Assembly: GCA_028277985.1 (NCBI GenBank) | Contig: JANQFG010000228.1 | Location: 1 to 64,000, forward strand | Direction of reading: 5' to 3' | Source: a bacterium | Lineage (GTDB): Bacteria > Desulfobacterota > DSWW01 | DNA: 64,000 nucleotides | Shown: piece after piece, positions 36,395 through 45,773 of the stretch | How the letters are laid out: each line of letters opens with the position of its first letter | Position numbering within the stretch: position 1 is the stretch's first letter | Program-made: the position numbers and the translations under genes | Notes under the pieces: generated by a model | What the model saw: the letters and a program-made list of their open reading frames with translations, nothing else | Told to the model about the DNA's origin: nothing | The model's database searches: none

Positions 36395-37135
36395 ATGGAA
36401 CTGGACGGAAGAACCGCATTGGTGACTGGCTCTTCGCGTGGCATCGGCCGGGCGATCGCGATACGTCTCGCCGAGGAGGGCGCAAATCTGATCGTCAACT
36501 ACCGGTCACGGGAGAAGGAAGCGGTAGAGGTTGTTTCCCGGATCAAGGCAATGGGCAGGAAGGCCCTGGCCTGCCGAGCGGATGTGTCGGACATCGAGGA
36601 AGTCGACGCGATGGTCCTGGAGGCGACCCGGACACTGGGGCCGATCGACGTCCTCGTGAACAATGCGACGGTCCACCGGGGCAGGAAGGTTGAGAAGCTT
36701 CCATCGGAAGATTGGGACCTGGTGATCAAGTCGTGTCTGTACGGAGCCTTTCACTGCACCCGGTGCGTCGTTCCCTCTATGAAAGAGCGGAAATGGGGGC
36801 GTATCATCAATATCTCTTCGAGTGTGGGCGAGCGGGGCTACCCGGGCGATTCGGCCTACGGTGCGGCCAAGGCAGGCCTTCTCGGTTTCACCAAATCGCT
36901 GGCCCGTGAGATGGCCCGCGACGGCATCATGGTCACGGCGGTTATCCCGGGATTCGTTGTCACCGAAATGACCAGCAGTCTCTCGCCGGACAACATCGAG
37001 CTCATCAAGGCCACCATTCCCGTGGGCAAGCTCTGCGAGCCTGAGGACGTTGCCGAGATGGTCACTTTTCTCGCGTCCAAGGGACACAACATCACGGGAT
37101 CCATTCATCACGTGGACGGCGGACTTAGCATTTGA
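36395..37135 (+). CDS. FabG-like short-chain dehydrogenase/reductase
   Basis: 246 aa. TGSSRGIG is at 11-18, NNATVHRG near 89-96, the catalytic Ser near 142, Tyr155 and Lys159 (YGAAK), and the C-terminal NITGSIHHVDGGLSI end is typical of 3-oxoacyl-ACP/CoA reductases. NRS-type residues after strand 2 (NYRSREKE) favour NADP. AGGAGGAG precedes the ATG. As the partner of the MaoC hydratase it probably interconverts 3-hydroxy- and 3-ketoacyl-CoA. Confidence 0.87.
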   Translation: MELDGRTALVTGSSRGIGRAIAIRLAEEGANLIVNYRSREKEAVEVVSRIKAMGRKALACRADVSDIEEVDAMVLEATRTLGPIDVLVNNATVHRGRKVEKLPSEDWDLVIKSCLYGAFHCTRCVVPSMKERKWGRIINISSSVGERGYPGDSAYGAAKAGLLGFTKSLAREMARDGIMVTAVIPGFVVTEMTSSLSPDNIELIKATIPVGKLCEPEDVAEMVTFLASKGHNITGSIHHVDGGLSI

Positions 37136-37180
37136 GGCAGGCGCGGGAATAAGATCGAAGCCGGGTGACGCACGGGCATG

Positions 37181-37594
37181 TCAGCGATACCGGTAGCGAT
37201 ACTCCGTCCACTCCCCCTTTCCTGCCCCGAAGCCGAGGGCGCGGAAGTTCGTATCGACGGATGACACGAAACCCTTCGCCTCCATGTCCAACACCTGCTC
37301 TCCCACGTCGATCTTGATTTCGCTCCAGCGATTCATCACGGAACTGAATCCCAGAGCTCTCTGGTTCGTTACAACCACGGCGACCCGGCTTCCGGTCCGC
37401 GATTCGACGACCTGTTCCTGGGCTCTGAGGCCTGCTACAATCCATTGATTGCCCGCGGAGGAGAAGGCGAGGACCTCCTTGGCCCGGGTGATCAGGACCA
37501 CATCATCCAGAATGTCCTGGGTATGGGCAATCGTCGGGATGGCGAGAAACGTAAGAAGGGCAAGCACGGTTCTCATTCGATTGTTATGGGTCAT
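37181..37594 (-). CDS. small secreted protein of unknown function
   Basis: 137 aa with a signal peptide ending near IPTIAHTQD. The mature part shows three related segments: LAFSSAGNQWIVAG, LGFSSVMNRWSEIK and LGFGAGKGEWTEYR. Each pairs an ALGF-like strand with a Trp-containing strand, suggesting a small repeat beta-sheet. I do not recognise the family. I start at 37594, 6 nt after GGAG; ATGs at 37606 and 37576 are alternatives. It lies 58 nt downstream of the Nudix gene on the same strand. Confidence 0.6.
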   Translation of the reverse strand: MTHNNRMRTVLALLTFLAIPTIAHTQDILDDVVLITRAKEVLAFSSAGNQWIVAGLRAQEQVVESRTGSRVAVVVTNQRALGFSSVMNRWSEIKIDVGEQVLDMEAKGFVSSVDTNFRALGFGAGKGEWTEYRYRYR

Positions 37595-37652
37595 GTCTCG
37601 CTCCATGGATGGACGGTTGGATGATGGGCCATGAATCGGGCAGCTTAGGGGG

Positions 37653-38060
37653 TCAAGGTTGTTTTTTCGGTGCTGCCTGTTCTTTCAGCCTGCGCACGAC
37701 CGGCCGGTCTGCCTCGGAGAAATCGGTTTCCCTCAGCGTTTCGGGTGAAACCCATTCGACCCGATCGTGCTCGAGCAGCTCGATCTCTCCCGAAACATAG
37801 GATGTTCGGTAGACGAGAAGCTCCACGGCGATGTGGGGATACACGAATCGGCTCGAACAGAAAAATGCGCCTACCTCTGTTTCGATGCCGAGTTCCTCCT
37901 TGAGCTCCCTCTTCAGGCATTCCTCCGGTGTTTCGCCGGGCTCCAGCTTTCCTCCGGGGAATTCCCATTTCCCGGCCAGGGAATCACCCCGCCTTCGCCT
38001 GGCGATCAGGATCTTGCCGTTCCGTTCGATCACCGCAGCTGTTACCTTCTGTGGAGTCAA
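37653..38060 (-). CDS. MutT-like Nudix hydrolase
   Basis: 135 aa. A complete Nudix box begins GGKLEPGETPEECLKRELKE at about 36 and ends EELGIE. The N-terminal strand VTAAVIERNGKILIARRRRG and the length match MutT, which hydrolyses 8-oxo-dGTP to the monophosphate. The substrate is inferred from that similarity. Convergent with the FabG-like gene, separated by the small secreted protein. Confidence 0.88.
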   Translation of the reverse strand: MTPQKVTAAVIERNGKILIARRRRGDSLAGKWEFPGGKLEPGETPEECLKRELKEELGIETEVGAFFCSSRFVYPHIAVELLVYRTSYVSGEIELLEHDRVEWVSPETLRETDFSEADRPVVRRLKEQAAPKKQP

Positions 38061-38296
38061 GAGCCACCTCTGTTCCGTCTATGTTCTTATTCGGTATGGG
38101 TTGTCGCGCGGCCCGTGTCAAGTGGCCGGTAGCCGGTGGCATCGCCCGGCTCGATTGACAGGTGTAGTGGCTACCGGTAACCATAGTGGCATCGTCTCGA
38201 AGCTGCAAGCCGCTATTTCCAGGTATCTGGGTGCTGGCATGCGCTGGGGCGACGGAGCCCAATCAAATCGAATTTGGAACAGGGAGAGCACGCAAC

Positions 38297-39085
38297 ATGC
38301 AATTTCAGGATGTCGTTTTCGAGAAGCAGGATAAGACAGCGGTTCTGACCTTGAACCGGCCGGATATCCGAAACGCTCTGAGCGGGGAGCGGATGATTGA
38401 AGAAATCGAGGCGGCGATTTCGATTGTCCAGGAGGATGAAGAGATGTGTGCTCTCATCCTCACGGGTGCCGGCGCCGCTTTCTCGGCCGGGGGGAATCTG
38501 AAAGATCTGCAGGCAAAGGTGGGCATGTTCGCGGGGGGGCCGGATGAAGTGCGCGACAATTACCGGAAGGGAATTCAGAGGATCCCCCTTGCCCTGCACC
38601 ATCTGGATGTCCCGACCATCGCCGCGGTCAACGGGCCGGCTATCGGCGCGGGTTGTGACCTGGCCTGTATGTGCGACATACGCATCGCAGGAGAAGATGC
38701 GCGGTTCGGGGAGACCTTCGCTTCTGTGGGGTTGATTCCCGGGGATGGCGGGGCTTATTTTCTGCCCCGGACCATAGGATTCTCCAAGGCCCTCGAGCTG
38801 GCCTTCACGTGCCGCGTGCTCGACGCGACCGAGGCCCTTGGGATCGGGCTTGTCAGCGAGGTCGTGCCGCAGGAGAAGCTGATGGACCGAGCCATGCAGG
38901 TGGCCCGGGAGATCGCCCGGCAGCCGGCAAAGACCCTACGGATGGCAAAGCGTCTGTTCTATGTTTCACAGGGAAAGACGCTGGAAGAGACGCTGGAGCT
39001 GTCCGCGGCCTTTCAGGCCATCTGCCAGCATTCGCCGGAGCATGCACGGGCCCTGGAAGCGATGGCTGCGCGGAAGAAACAGTAA
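38297..39085 (+). CDS. enoyl-CoA hydratase/isomerase family protein
   Basis: 262 aa crotonase. The oxyanion segment AAFSAGGNL is near 61-69. The first active-site block reads GAGCDLACMCD, with Asp where hydratases have Glu; the second, GETFASVGLIPGDGG, keeps Glu and adds an Asp, as in dienoyl-CoA isomerases. It may thus be an isomerase or a hydratase variant. The start at 38297 is preceded by GGGAGAGC. The stop overlaps the AAGGAG ribosome site of the radical SAM gene, so the pair is probably co-transcribed. Confidence 0.82.
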   Translation: MQFQDVVFEKQDKTAVLTLNRPDIRNALSGERMIEEIEAAISIVQEDEEMCALILTGAGAAFSAGGNLKDLQAKVGMFAGGPDEVRDNYRKGIQRIPLALHHLDVPTIAAVNGPAIGAGCDLACMCDIRIAGEDARFGETFASVGLIPGDGGAYFLPRTIGFSKALELAFTCRVLDATEALGIGLVSEVVPQEKLMDRAMQVAREIARQPAKTLRMAKRLFYVSQGKTLEETLELSAAFQAICQHSPEHARALEAMAARKKQ

Positions 39086-39099
39086 GGAGAAGAGAATCC

Positions 39100-40245
39100 A
39101 TGGCGCTGGAATTCGAACAAGGTCCGATCCGGCCACCCAGTGAAGCGAGAAGCCTTCTTATCCGGGTGACCCGAAACTGCCCCTGGAATCGCTGTGAGTT
39201 CTGCCCGGTCTACAAGGGGGCGAAATTCTCGCGTCGGACCGTGGAAGAGATCAAGGCAGATATCGATACCGTCAAGGAGATGGTCGACCTGCTGAAGAGG
39301 ACGGCCTGGCAGAGCGGCTTCGGGGGCACGATCGACCGCCGTCTTGTCGAGGCGGTCCTTCAGGACGAGAGCCATTCCGAGAGCTTCCGAAGCGTCGCCC
39401 TTTGGCTCTATTACGGTGGAGAGAGTGCATTCCTCCAGGACGCCAACAGCCTGGTGATGAAGACCCTGAACCTGGTGGAGGTGGTTTCCTACCTGAAGGA
39501 GACCTTTCCAGGACTCAAGCGGATCACCAGCTACGCCCGGTCCTCGACCCTGGCCCGGAAATCCGTGGAGGAGCTCCGGCAGCTCAAGGATGCCGGACTC
39601 AACCGGATCCACGTGGGGCTTGAATCCGGCAGCGACGCGGTCCTATCGTTCGTCAAGAAGGGTGTTACGGCCGCGCAGCAGATCGAAGGAGGGCGGCGGG
39701 TCGTGGATGCGGGCATCGAGCTCTCCGAATACGTGATGCCGGGCTTGGGTGGGCGACGTCTGTCCCGGGATCATGCGCTGGAGACGGCCCGGGTCCTGAA
39801 TGCGATCGACCCTGATTTCATTCGAATTCGCTCCTTGGCGCTACCCGCTGGGACCGGCTTGCGGGAGAAATGGGAACGGGGAGACTTCGAGAGGCCCACG
39901 GATGAGGAGATGGTTCGCGAGCTTCGTCTGTTCATCGAGCACCTGGACGGCATCAACACGTATTTGGCGAGTGACCATATCCTCAACCTTCTGGAAGAAC
40001 TGGAGGGCCGTCTACCGGAAGACAAGCCCTACCTCCTGGAGGTCATCGACCGATACCTGGACCTGCCCGAAGACGAGCGTCTCCTGTTCCAGCTCGGTCG
40101 CCGGTTGGGTCTCTTCCGCACTCTTTCGGATCGAGAAGAACCCGGCCTTAGGGCGCGTGCGATTCAGCTTCGGGAAAAGGTCGTGGCACAGTTTGGCGGT
40201 GACCTCGAGCAGGCGATTCGAACTTTGGCGGAGCGCTACATATAA
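39100..40245 (+). CDS. radical SAM protein of unknown specificity
   Basis: 381 aa. The cluster motif CPWNRCEFC (Cys27, Cys32, Cys35 by my count) has four residues in the first gap, as in several uncharacterised families of this type. Further radical SAM elements are ALWLYYGGESAF (GGE-like), RIHVGLESGSD and EYVMPGLGG. The C-terminal 120 residues are helical with no extra Fe-S motif. Annotation in similar organisms is only 'radical SAM protein'. It follows a crotonase within 14 nt, which hints at an acyl-CoA or coenzyme-related role, but nothing in the sequence fixes it. Confidence 0.82.
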   Translation: MALEFEQGPIRPPSEARSLLIRVTRNCPWNRCEFCPVYKGAKFSRRTVEEIKADIDTVKEMVDLLKRTAWQSGFGGTIDRRLVEAVLQDESHSESFRSVALWLYYGGESAFLQDANSLVMKTLNLVEVVSYLKETFPGLKRITSYARSSTLARKSVEELRQLKDAGLNRIHVGLESGSDAVLSFVKKGVTAAQQIEGGRRVVDAGIELSEYVMPGLGGRRLSRDHALETARVLNAIDPDFIRIRSLALPAGTGLREKWERGDFERPTDEEMVRELRLFIEHLDGINTYLASDHILNLLEELEGRLPEDKPYLLEVIDRYLDLPEDERLLFQLGRRLGLFRTLSDREEPGLRARAIQLREKVVAQFGGDLEQAIRTLAERYI

Positions 40246-40250
40246 GAGGC

Positions 40251-40646
40251 TCAAGCCGGGCTTGTCGCCTGCCCCTTTTTCGAGGGCCGTTCGTTCCTGG
40301 AGCGTGTACTCCTGCGAACTGCCGGCTTGCGTCGTTTGTCCACGATCTCGTGAAAGCCGTCCCTGTGGTAGTATTCCTTGAAGATCTCGAGGATGCTGCC
40401 AATCGGCGGCTCGACCTCTCGTGAGAGTTGAAACCCGTCTCTCGCGAGCCTGTCCAGGAAGCCCTCCCAGTCCGGATGTTCCCACCACCCCTGCTGCTGT
40501 TCGACAAACTCCGAGGCGATCTCGAGCAGTTTTCGATTGATCGGCACCTGCTCGAAGATCTCATCCGGCGTTTCCGTCAGGAAGGCTTTGAGTTCGTCGA
40601 TCGTCAGCCATCGCCCGAACTTCGGTTTGAGGTTCTTGAGTTCCAT
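40251..40646 (-). CDS. hypothetical protein
   Basis: 131 aa, soluble, helical, charged. The core contains PKFGRWLTIDELKAFL, QQGWWEHPDWEGFLDRL and ILEIFKEYYHRDGFHE; the last 25 residues are Lys/Arg-rich and likely disordered. I do not recognise it. I start at 40646 because GGAGGACC lies about 10 nt upstream; the frame stays open to 40817 through the palindromic element, which is less credible. It is convergent with the radical SAM gene, 5 nt apart. Confidence 0.55.
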   Translation of the reverse strand: MELKNLKPKFGRWLTIDELKAFLTETPDEIFEQVPINRKLLEIASEFVEQQQGWWEHPDWEGFLDRLARDGFQLSREVEPPIGSILEIFKEYYHRDGFHEIVDKRRKPAVRRSTRSRNERPSKKGQATSPA

Positions 40647-40729
40647 GGTCTGGGTCCTCCCGGAAAGGGGGCTCTCGTGCATTTCCCGGTTGGATGCATC
40701 TTCAAGAGGAGGTGTTTCCCGCCCCCACA

Positions 40730-40773
40730 TTGCACGAAGTTCTACAGCGAAGGACGAAGTTTCTTGCAATATA
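40730..40773. repeat. palindromic element, copy 2
   Basis: ATTGCACGAAG (40730-40740) pairs, with one mismatch, with TTTCTTGCAAT (40761-40771). It shares ATTGCACGAAG, the CTACAGC-like centre and CGAAGTTTC-TGCAATAT with the element at 28319-28372. It lies in the 222-nt gap between the hypothetical gene start and the aconitase end; the rest of the gap has nothing recognisable. Confidence 0.55.
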
Positions 40774-40868
40774 CGGGCTCGCGGGGATGGTTCGCGTTCG
40801 CACCGGATCGGACTCAAGGAATAGCAGGAATGCGGCTCGGGTTCAAGAAGAAAAAAGTAGGGTGTCGA

Positions 40869-43565
40869 TCAGTCGGGTTCCTCTTCCGTCAGATTTCTCA
40901 GAACGGTTTGCAGGATGCCTCCATTCCGGTAGTACTCGACCTCTACAGGAGAATCCAGCCTTGCCTTTACGGAAAAGGAGATCTTCTTGCCCCGGTTCGG
41001 CTGGGCAACGACTTCGAGCTCTTTGCCCGCCTGGAGGTTCTCGCCCAACCCGGATATGGAGAACCGTTCCTTGCCGCTCAGGCCGAGGGATTCGGCATTC
41101 TGCCCCGGCAGGTACTGCAGCGGGAGAACCCCCATGCCCACGAGGTTGCTTCGGTGGATACGCTCGAAGCTTTCCGCCAGCACCGCTTTCACCCCGAGCA
41201 GGTGGGTTCCTTTGGCAGCCCAGTCCCGAGAGCTGCCGGTCCCGTACTCCTTGCCCGCCAGGACGATGAGCGGAACGCCCTCATCCTGGTATCGGGAGCT
41301 TGCGTCAAAGATCGACATGACTTCTTTGCCGGGCAGATGCACGGTCCAGGATCCTTCCCGGCCCGGCACGAGGAGGTTTTTCAATCGGATATTGGCAAAC
41401 GTGCCTCGAACCATGACGTTGTGGTTTCCTCGCCGGCTGCCGTAGGAATTGAACTCCATGGGCTGAATCCCCTGCTCGATCAAGTACCGGCCGGCCGGGC
41501 TGTCCTCCGGTATCGATCCTGCCGGGGAAATGTGATCCGTTGTAACCGAGTCCCCGACCATGACGAGCACCCTCGCTTCCCGGATGTCCTTTGGCGGAGA
41601 CGACACGGCGGCCATCCCGGTGAAGAAGGGGGGTTCCTGGATATAGGTGGAATCGTCTTCCCACGCATAGCTGCCGCCCTGCGGGACCTCGAGGGCCTGC
41701 CAGTTCTCGTCTCCTTCGTCGATCGTCGCGTACCGATCGGTGAACATCTTCGATGTGATGGACCGTTTTATGGCGTCCTGGATTTCCTTCGGCTCGGGCC
41801 ACAACTCTTTCAGATAGACCGGCTCGCCTTCCAGATCGAGTGCGATGGGCTCCTTTGTGATGTCCAGGTCCACCCGGCCGGCCAGGGCATAGGCGACCAC
41901 GAGGATCGGGCTGGCCAGGTAGTTCGCCTTGACCTGGCCATGGATCCGTGCCTCGAAGTTCCGGTTGCCGCTTAGCACGGCCGCCACTACCAGATCCTGA
42001 TCTTCCACGACCGTCCGGACCTCATCCGGCAGGGGTCCGCTGTTCCCAATACAGGTCGTGCAGCCAAATCCGACGATGTGGAACCCGAGTGCCTCCAGCG
42101 GCTCGATCAGGCCGGCCCGCTTCAGATAGTCCTCCACGACCTGGGATCCCGGGGCCAGACTGGTCTTCACATACTCGGGTACCCCGAGTCCGCGGGCCAC
42201 CGCCTTCTGGGCCAGAATGCCTGCCCCGATCATGACCGACGGGTTGGAGGTGTTGGTGCAACTCGTGATTGCCGATATCACGACCGCGCCATCCTTGAGG
42301 GTCTTCTCTTTCTTGTCCCCCTTCTTGGCCGGAGCGGGCTTCTTTCCGTAGAGCTTCTCCAGGTCGTCCCGGAACCTCTTCCGGACCCTTCCGAGGGAGA
42401 TCCGGTCTTGTGGTCTTCGCGGCCCCGCCATGCTCGGCTCCACCTTGTCCATGTCCAGTTCCACTACATCCGTGTACACGGGGTCGGGAGCCTCGGGATC
42501 GTGAAAGATCCCCTGTTCCTTGCAGTAGAGCTCCACGAGCTCGACGTGTTCCTTCTTGCGTCCGGTCATCCTCATGTAGGCGAGCGTCTCCCCGTCGATC
42601 GGGAAATATCCGGCCGTGGCGCCATATTCGGGCGACATGTTGGAGACGGTTGCGCGGTCGGGAAGGGTGAGGTTGGAAATCCCGGGACCGAAGAACTCCA
42701 CGAACTTGCCCACCACTCCCTTCTTGCGAAGAATCTCGGTCACGGTCAGGACGAGGTCCGTAGCGGTCGCCCCTTCGGGCAAGGACCCGGTCAGCTTCAT
42801 CCCCACCACCTCCGGCACGAGCATGTAGTAGGGCTGGCCCAGCATGACCGCCTCCGCCTCGATGCCGCCGACGCCCCACCCGAGCACGCCGAGCCCGTTG
42901 ATCATCGTCGTGTGGGAGTCCGTTCCGACGAGGGTGTCCGGGTAAGCGACCCACGCGTCCCCCCGCTTCCGGATGTGCACGACCGAAGCAAGTAGTTCCA
43001 GGTTGACCTGGTGGCAGATTCCCTGGGCAGGGGGAACGACCCGGAAACCTTCAAATGCATCCTGAGCCCATTTCAGCAGGGTGTAGCGCTCACGGTTCCG
43101 GTCGTATTCGATGGCCACATTGAGTGAGAAGGCGGCCGCGCAACCGAAGGAGTCGACCTGAACGGAGTGATCGATGACGAGATCCGCAGGCACCACCGGG
43201 TTGATGAGATCCGGGTTCGCGCCCATCCGTTCGGCGGCCGAGCGCATGGCGGCGAGATCGACCACCGCGGGAACCCCGGTAAAATCCTGGAGCAGGACGC
43301 GAGTCGGCATGAAGGCGATCTCCTGCGGCTCCTGGCCGGGCTGCCACCGTGCAAGGCGCAGTACGTCCTCCTCGGTAGACCTTTTGGTCTCCAGGTTCCT
43401 CAGAAGGTTTTCGAGCAGGATACGGATCGTGAAGGGGAGCGACTCGATCCGGATCGAGCCCTTTTCCTCGAGTGCGTAGAGCGAGTAGAAGGACAGCTTC
43501 TGCCCGCTCGGCACGTCATGCTCTCGCTTGGCTTCCTTCATCTTCTTTCTTCCTCTGGACGTCAT
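40869..43565 (-). CDS. acnA: aconitate hydratase, AcnA type
   Basis: 898 aa, the usual size of AcnA/IRP-type aconitases. Cluster cysteines lie in SCTNTSNPS and GCTTCIGNSG. Active-site blocks include VGTDSHTTMINGLGVLGWGVGG, GSRRGNHNVMVRGTFANIR and GKEYGTGSSRDWAAKG. It isomerises citrate and isocitrate via cis-aconitate with a 4Fe-4S cluster. About 30 residues of Lys-rich insertion (KKPAPAKKGDKKEKT) sit near 395. An ATG at 43565 with GGGGAG 10 nt upstream is chosen over a TTG at 43583. The 117-nt gap to the ACT gene suggests its own transcript. Confidence 0.95.
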   Translation of the reverse strand: MTSRGRKKMKEAKREHDVPSGQKLSFYSLYALEEKGSIRIESLPFTIRILLENLLRNLETKRSTEEDVLRLARWQPGQEPQEIAFMPTRVLLQDFTGVPAVVDLAAMRSAAERMGANPDLINPVVPADLVIDHSVQVDSFGCAAAFSLNVAIEYDRNRERYTLLKWAQDAFEGFRVVPPAQGICHQVNLELLASVVHIRKRGDAWVAYPDTLVGTDSHTTMINGLGVLGWGVGGIEAEAVMLGQPYYMLVPEVVGMKLTGSLPEGATATDLVLTVTEILRKKGVVGKFVEFFGPGISNLTLPDRATVSNMSPEYGATAGYFPIDGETLAYMRMTGRKKEHVELVELYCKEQGIFHDPEAPDPVYTDVVELDMDKVEPSMAGPRRPQDRISLGRVRKRFRDDLEKLYGKKPAPAKKGDKKEKTLKDGAVVISAITSCTNTSNPSVMIGAGILAQKAVARGLGVPEYVKTSLAPGSQVVEDYLKRAGLIEPLEALGFHIVGFGCTTCIGNSGPLPDEVRTVVEDQDLVVAAVLSGNRNFEARIHGQVKANYLASPILVVAYALAGRVDLDITKEPIALDLEGEPVYLKELWPEPKEIQDAIKRSITSKMFTDRYATIDEGDENWQALEVPQGGSYAWEDDSTYIQEPPFFTGMAAVSSPPKDIREARVLVMVGDSVTTDHISPAGSIPEDSPAGRYLIEQGIQPMEFNSYGSRRGNHNVMVRGTFANIRLKNLLVPGREGSWTVHLPGKEVMSIFDASSRYQDEGVPLIVLAGKEYGTGSSRDWAAKGTHLLGVKAVLAESFERIHRSNLVGMGVLPLQYLPGQNAESLGLSGKERFSISGLGENLQAGKELEVVAQPNRGKKISFSVKARLDSPVEVEYYRNGGILQTVLRNLTEEEPD

Positions 43566-43682
43566 GTGCAACAAACTCCCCAAGGTAGGTTAGATGCAAA
43601 ATGTGTGGGATTCGTTCGTGATCCGCAGTTAACGGTCAGAGGCGATTGACGTGAAACCGGATCGTCATCAACCGCCCGCATC

Positions 43683-44108
43683 CTAGATCTGATGGAGTTC
43701 TTCCTCGTAGACCTGGAACCCGGCATCCCGGGCAACACCTCGGGCTGCCTCGAGGTCCTCGACCTCCAGAATCAGAATCGCCTTCTCCCCCGGCTTCTCT
43801 ACGAAGCCGCATGCGTCCTTCACGTTCAAGCCCTTCTCGGCAAAGGCCTTAAGCACAGCGTGCAGCCCGCCGGCCCGGTCCTCCATGACCAGGGCCAGCA
43901 CCTCTTGGATGTTGACCGACAAACCGCGTTTCTTCAGTGCCTCGTACGCCTGGTCCGGCCGGTCCATGATCAGTTTGACCAGACCGAAGTTGCCGGCGCT
44001 GGCGATCGTCACGGATCGTATGTTGATCTCTTCCTGAGCGATGGCTTCTGTTACGTGCGCCAGGTGGCCGGGCCGGTTCTCGAGGAATACGACGACTTGC
44101 TTTGCCAC
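43683..44108 (-). CDS. tandem ACT-domain protein linked to PaaK
   Basis: 141 aa made of two ACT domains: VVVFLENRPGHLAHVTEAIA (about 5-24) and ALVMEDRAGGLHAVLKAFAE (about 72-91), each with the Gly turn that binds amino-acid-type ligands. Stand-alone tandem ACT proteins commonly follow phenylacetate-CoA ligase genes in anaerobes. Here it starts 8 nt after paaK ends, so an amino acid or arylacetate sensor that adjusts aromatic amino acid catabolism is plausible. Confidence 0.87.
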   Translation of the reverse strand: MAKQVVVFLENRPGHLAHVTEAIAQEEINIRSVTIASAGNFGLVKLIMDRPDQAYEALKKRGLSVNIQEVLALVMEDRAGGLHAVLKAFAEKGLNVKDACGFVEKPGEKAILILEVEDLEAARGVARDAGFQVYEEELHQI

Positions 44109-44116
44109 GGTTCCGG

Positions 44117-45418
44117 TTACTCCTTTGGACGGTTGTCTACAACCCGAACGGCCTTGCCTTCACCTGCGGGGATCAGGCCGGGCTCCACCAGCTCAACCTT
44201 GGGTGTGAACAGGATCTCTTCACGAAGACTCCGGATGATCTTTCCTCGCAATGCCTCCAGCCCTTCGAGGCCTTGGGCGAGCAGCGACGAGGTCACCTCG
44301 ATCCGGACGGTCATCTCGTCGACCGGTCCCTGCCGGTCGAGCACGATGAGATAGTTGTTGCCCACCTCCTCGAAGCCCATCAGGACCTGCTCCACCTGGA
44401 TCGGATAGACGTTCACTCCCTTGACGATCAACATGTCGTCGGAGCGGCCCTTGATCCTCGAGAGCCGCCGGTGGGCCCTGCCGCAGGAGCAGGTGCCGGG
44501 CATGACCATGGCCAGATCGCGGGTCCGATACCGGATCAGCGGCATCGCTTCGCGCCGCAGTGTGGTGAGCACGATCTCACCGATCTCGCCGTCGGGCAGG
44601 GGCTCGAGGGTTTCCGGGTTCACGATCTCCAGGATGTAGCTGTCTTCCCAGAGATGGATCCCGCTCTTGTGGGGGCATTCGAAGGCGACACCCGGGCCGT
44701 TCATCTCGGAGAGGCCGTAAGAGTTCACGGCGAAGACGCCATACGCCTCTTCGATCCGCCCGCGCACCTCTTCCGAGTGGGGTTCCGCGCCAACGACCAG
44801 GATCCTGAGGCCGGTGTCCTTTGTCGGATCGATGCCCATCTCGTCGAAGGTCTCGAGCAGCTTGAGCGAATAGCTGGGGATGATATGGGCTACGGTCGTC
44901 CCGAACTGCTGCATGAAAGTGATTTGACGTTTGCTGTTCCCTATGCCCATGGGGATGACCATGACACCGAGCTTCTCGGCCCCGTAGTGGAGACCGAGCC
45001 CTCCGGTGAACAGCCCGTAGCTCATCATGTTCTGGAAGACGTCCGACGCCCTCACCCCGGCCATGTACAGGCACCTCGAGACGAGATCGGTCCATCGCTC
45101 GACGTCCTTCAGGGTGTGATAGACCACCGTTGCAGTGCCCGTGGTGCCCGAGGACGCGTGCATCCGGACCACTTCGCTCCTGTCCACGGCCAGGAACCCA
45201 TCCGGGAAACCGGATCGAAGATCCTGCTTGGTGGTGAAGGGCAGGCGCCTCAGGTCGTCGAGGCTCCCCAGTTGCTCGTGGGTGATTCCATTGTCGGCAA
45301 AGGCCTTCCTGTAATGAGGGGCGTTTGCGGCCACCTCGACCGTCTTCTTCAGTCTGGCCAACTGCAGGGCCTCGAGATCTTCTCTTGGTAAAAGCTCGAT
45401 TTCTTTGTCCCAGAACAC
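44117..45418 (-). CDS. paaK: phenylacetate-CoA ligase
   Basis: 433 aa, the family length. The P-loop MHASSGTTGTATVVY has its core at 89-97, followed by a substrate and metal region NSYGLSEMNGPGVAFEC, then YRTRDLAMV and the C-terminal hinge GRSDDMLIVKGVNVYP. It forms phenylacetyl-CoA from phenylacetate, ATP and CoA. The start is a GTG with GGGGGAGG 10 nt upstream. With the ACT gene it fits the aromatic amino acid fermentation or degradation route; the usual indolepyruvate oxidoreductase genes are not in view. Confidence 0.93.
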   Translation of the reverse strand: MFWDKEIELLPREDLEALQLARLKKTVEVAANAPHYRKAFADNGITHEQLGSLDDLRRLPFTTKQDLRSGFPDGFLAVDRSEVVRMHASSGTTGTATVVYHTLKDVERWTDLVSRCLYMAGVRASDVFQNMMSYGLFTGGLGLHYGAEKLGVMVIPMGIGNSKRQITFMQQFGTTVAHIIPSYSLKLLETFDEMGIDPTKDTGLRILVVGAEPHSEEVRGRIEEAYGVFAVNSYGLSEMNGPGVAFECPHKSGIHLWEDSYILEIVNPETLEPLPDGEIGEIVLTTLRREAMPLIRYRTRDLAMVMPGTCSCGRAHRRLSRIKGRSDDMLIVKGVNVYPIQVEQVLMGFEEVGNNYLIVLDRQGPVDEMTVRIEVTSSLLAQGLEGLEALRGKIIRSLREEILFTPKVELVEPGLIPAGEGKAVRVVDNRPKE

Positions 45419-45773
45419 CTTTTCGTTGCCTCCCCCAGTGTTGTGCGCCCCGATATCTCACCACCATTCCGGGGGAAAAGCAATGGCAGCCCTTTGGCCC
45501 GGGGCGTCATTCCGTGTTACACCTGCGGTCCTATTCTCCGGGTTGAGCATCGTTCTTTGACTTTCATGCCGACAGTGGATAAGATACTCTCGCCGCAGAA
45601 AATAATAACATGATTATACAATTTGAATAGGACCACGTTGTCGAAAACAGGGGGCCGACTTGATCACAAGAACGGTTCTGTTTCTTCTCGGGTTTCTACG
45701 GGTCGCGTCTCCAGGCGTTTATGTAGAGAGAAGCTTTCAGACAACCCCGGAAAGAAGTGCCAGGGAGGTGAAC
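45419..45773. other. 355-nt divergent intergenic region
   Basis: It separates paaK (minus) from a small secreted protein (plus). A distinct A/T-rich block at about 45597-45631, including AATAATAACATGATTATACAATT, stands out against the GC-rich surroundings and is the likely promoter zone. I cannot assign the -10/-35 pairs with confidence. No conserved short ORF is visible. Confidence 0.45.

Noticed and set aside
39100..40245. Activating enzyme for the glycyl radical enzyme
   Set aside because: 9 kb away, opposite strand, no additional ferredoxin clusters and a Cx4Cx2C instead of the activase Cx3Cx2C motif.
40428..41975. 515-aa plus-strand frame over the aconitase end
   Set aside because: Antisense to aconitase and to the small hypothetical gene; composition is shadow-like.
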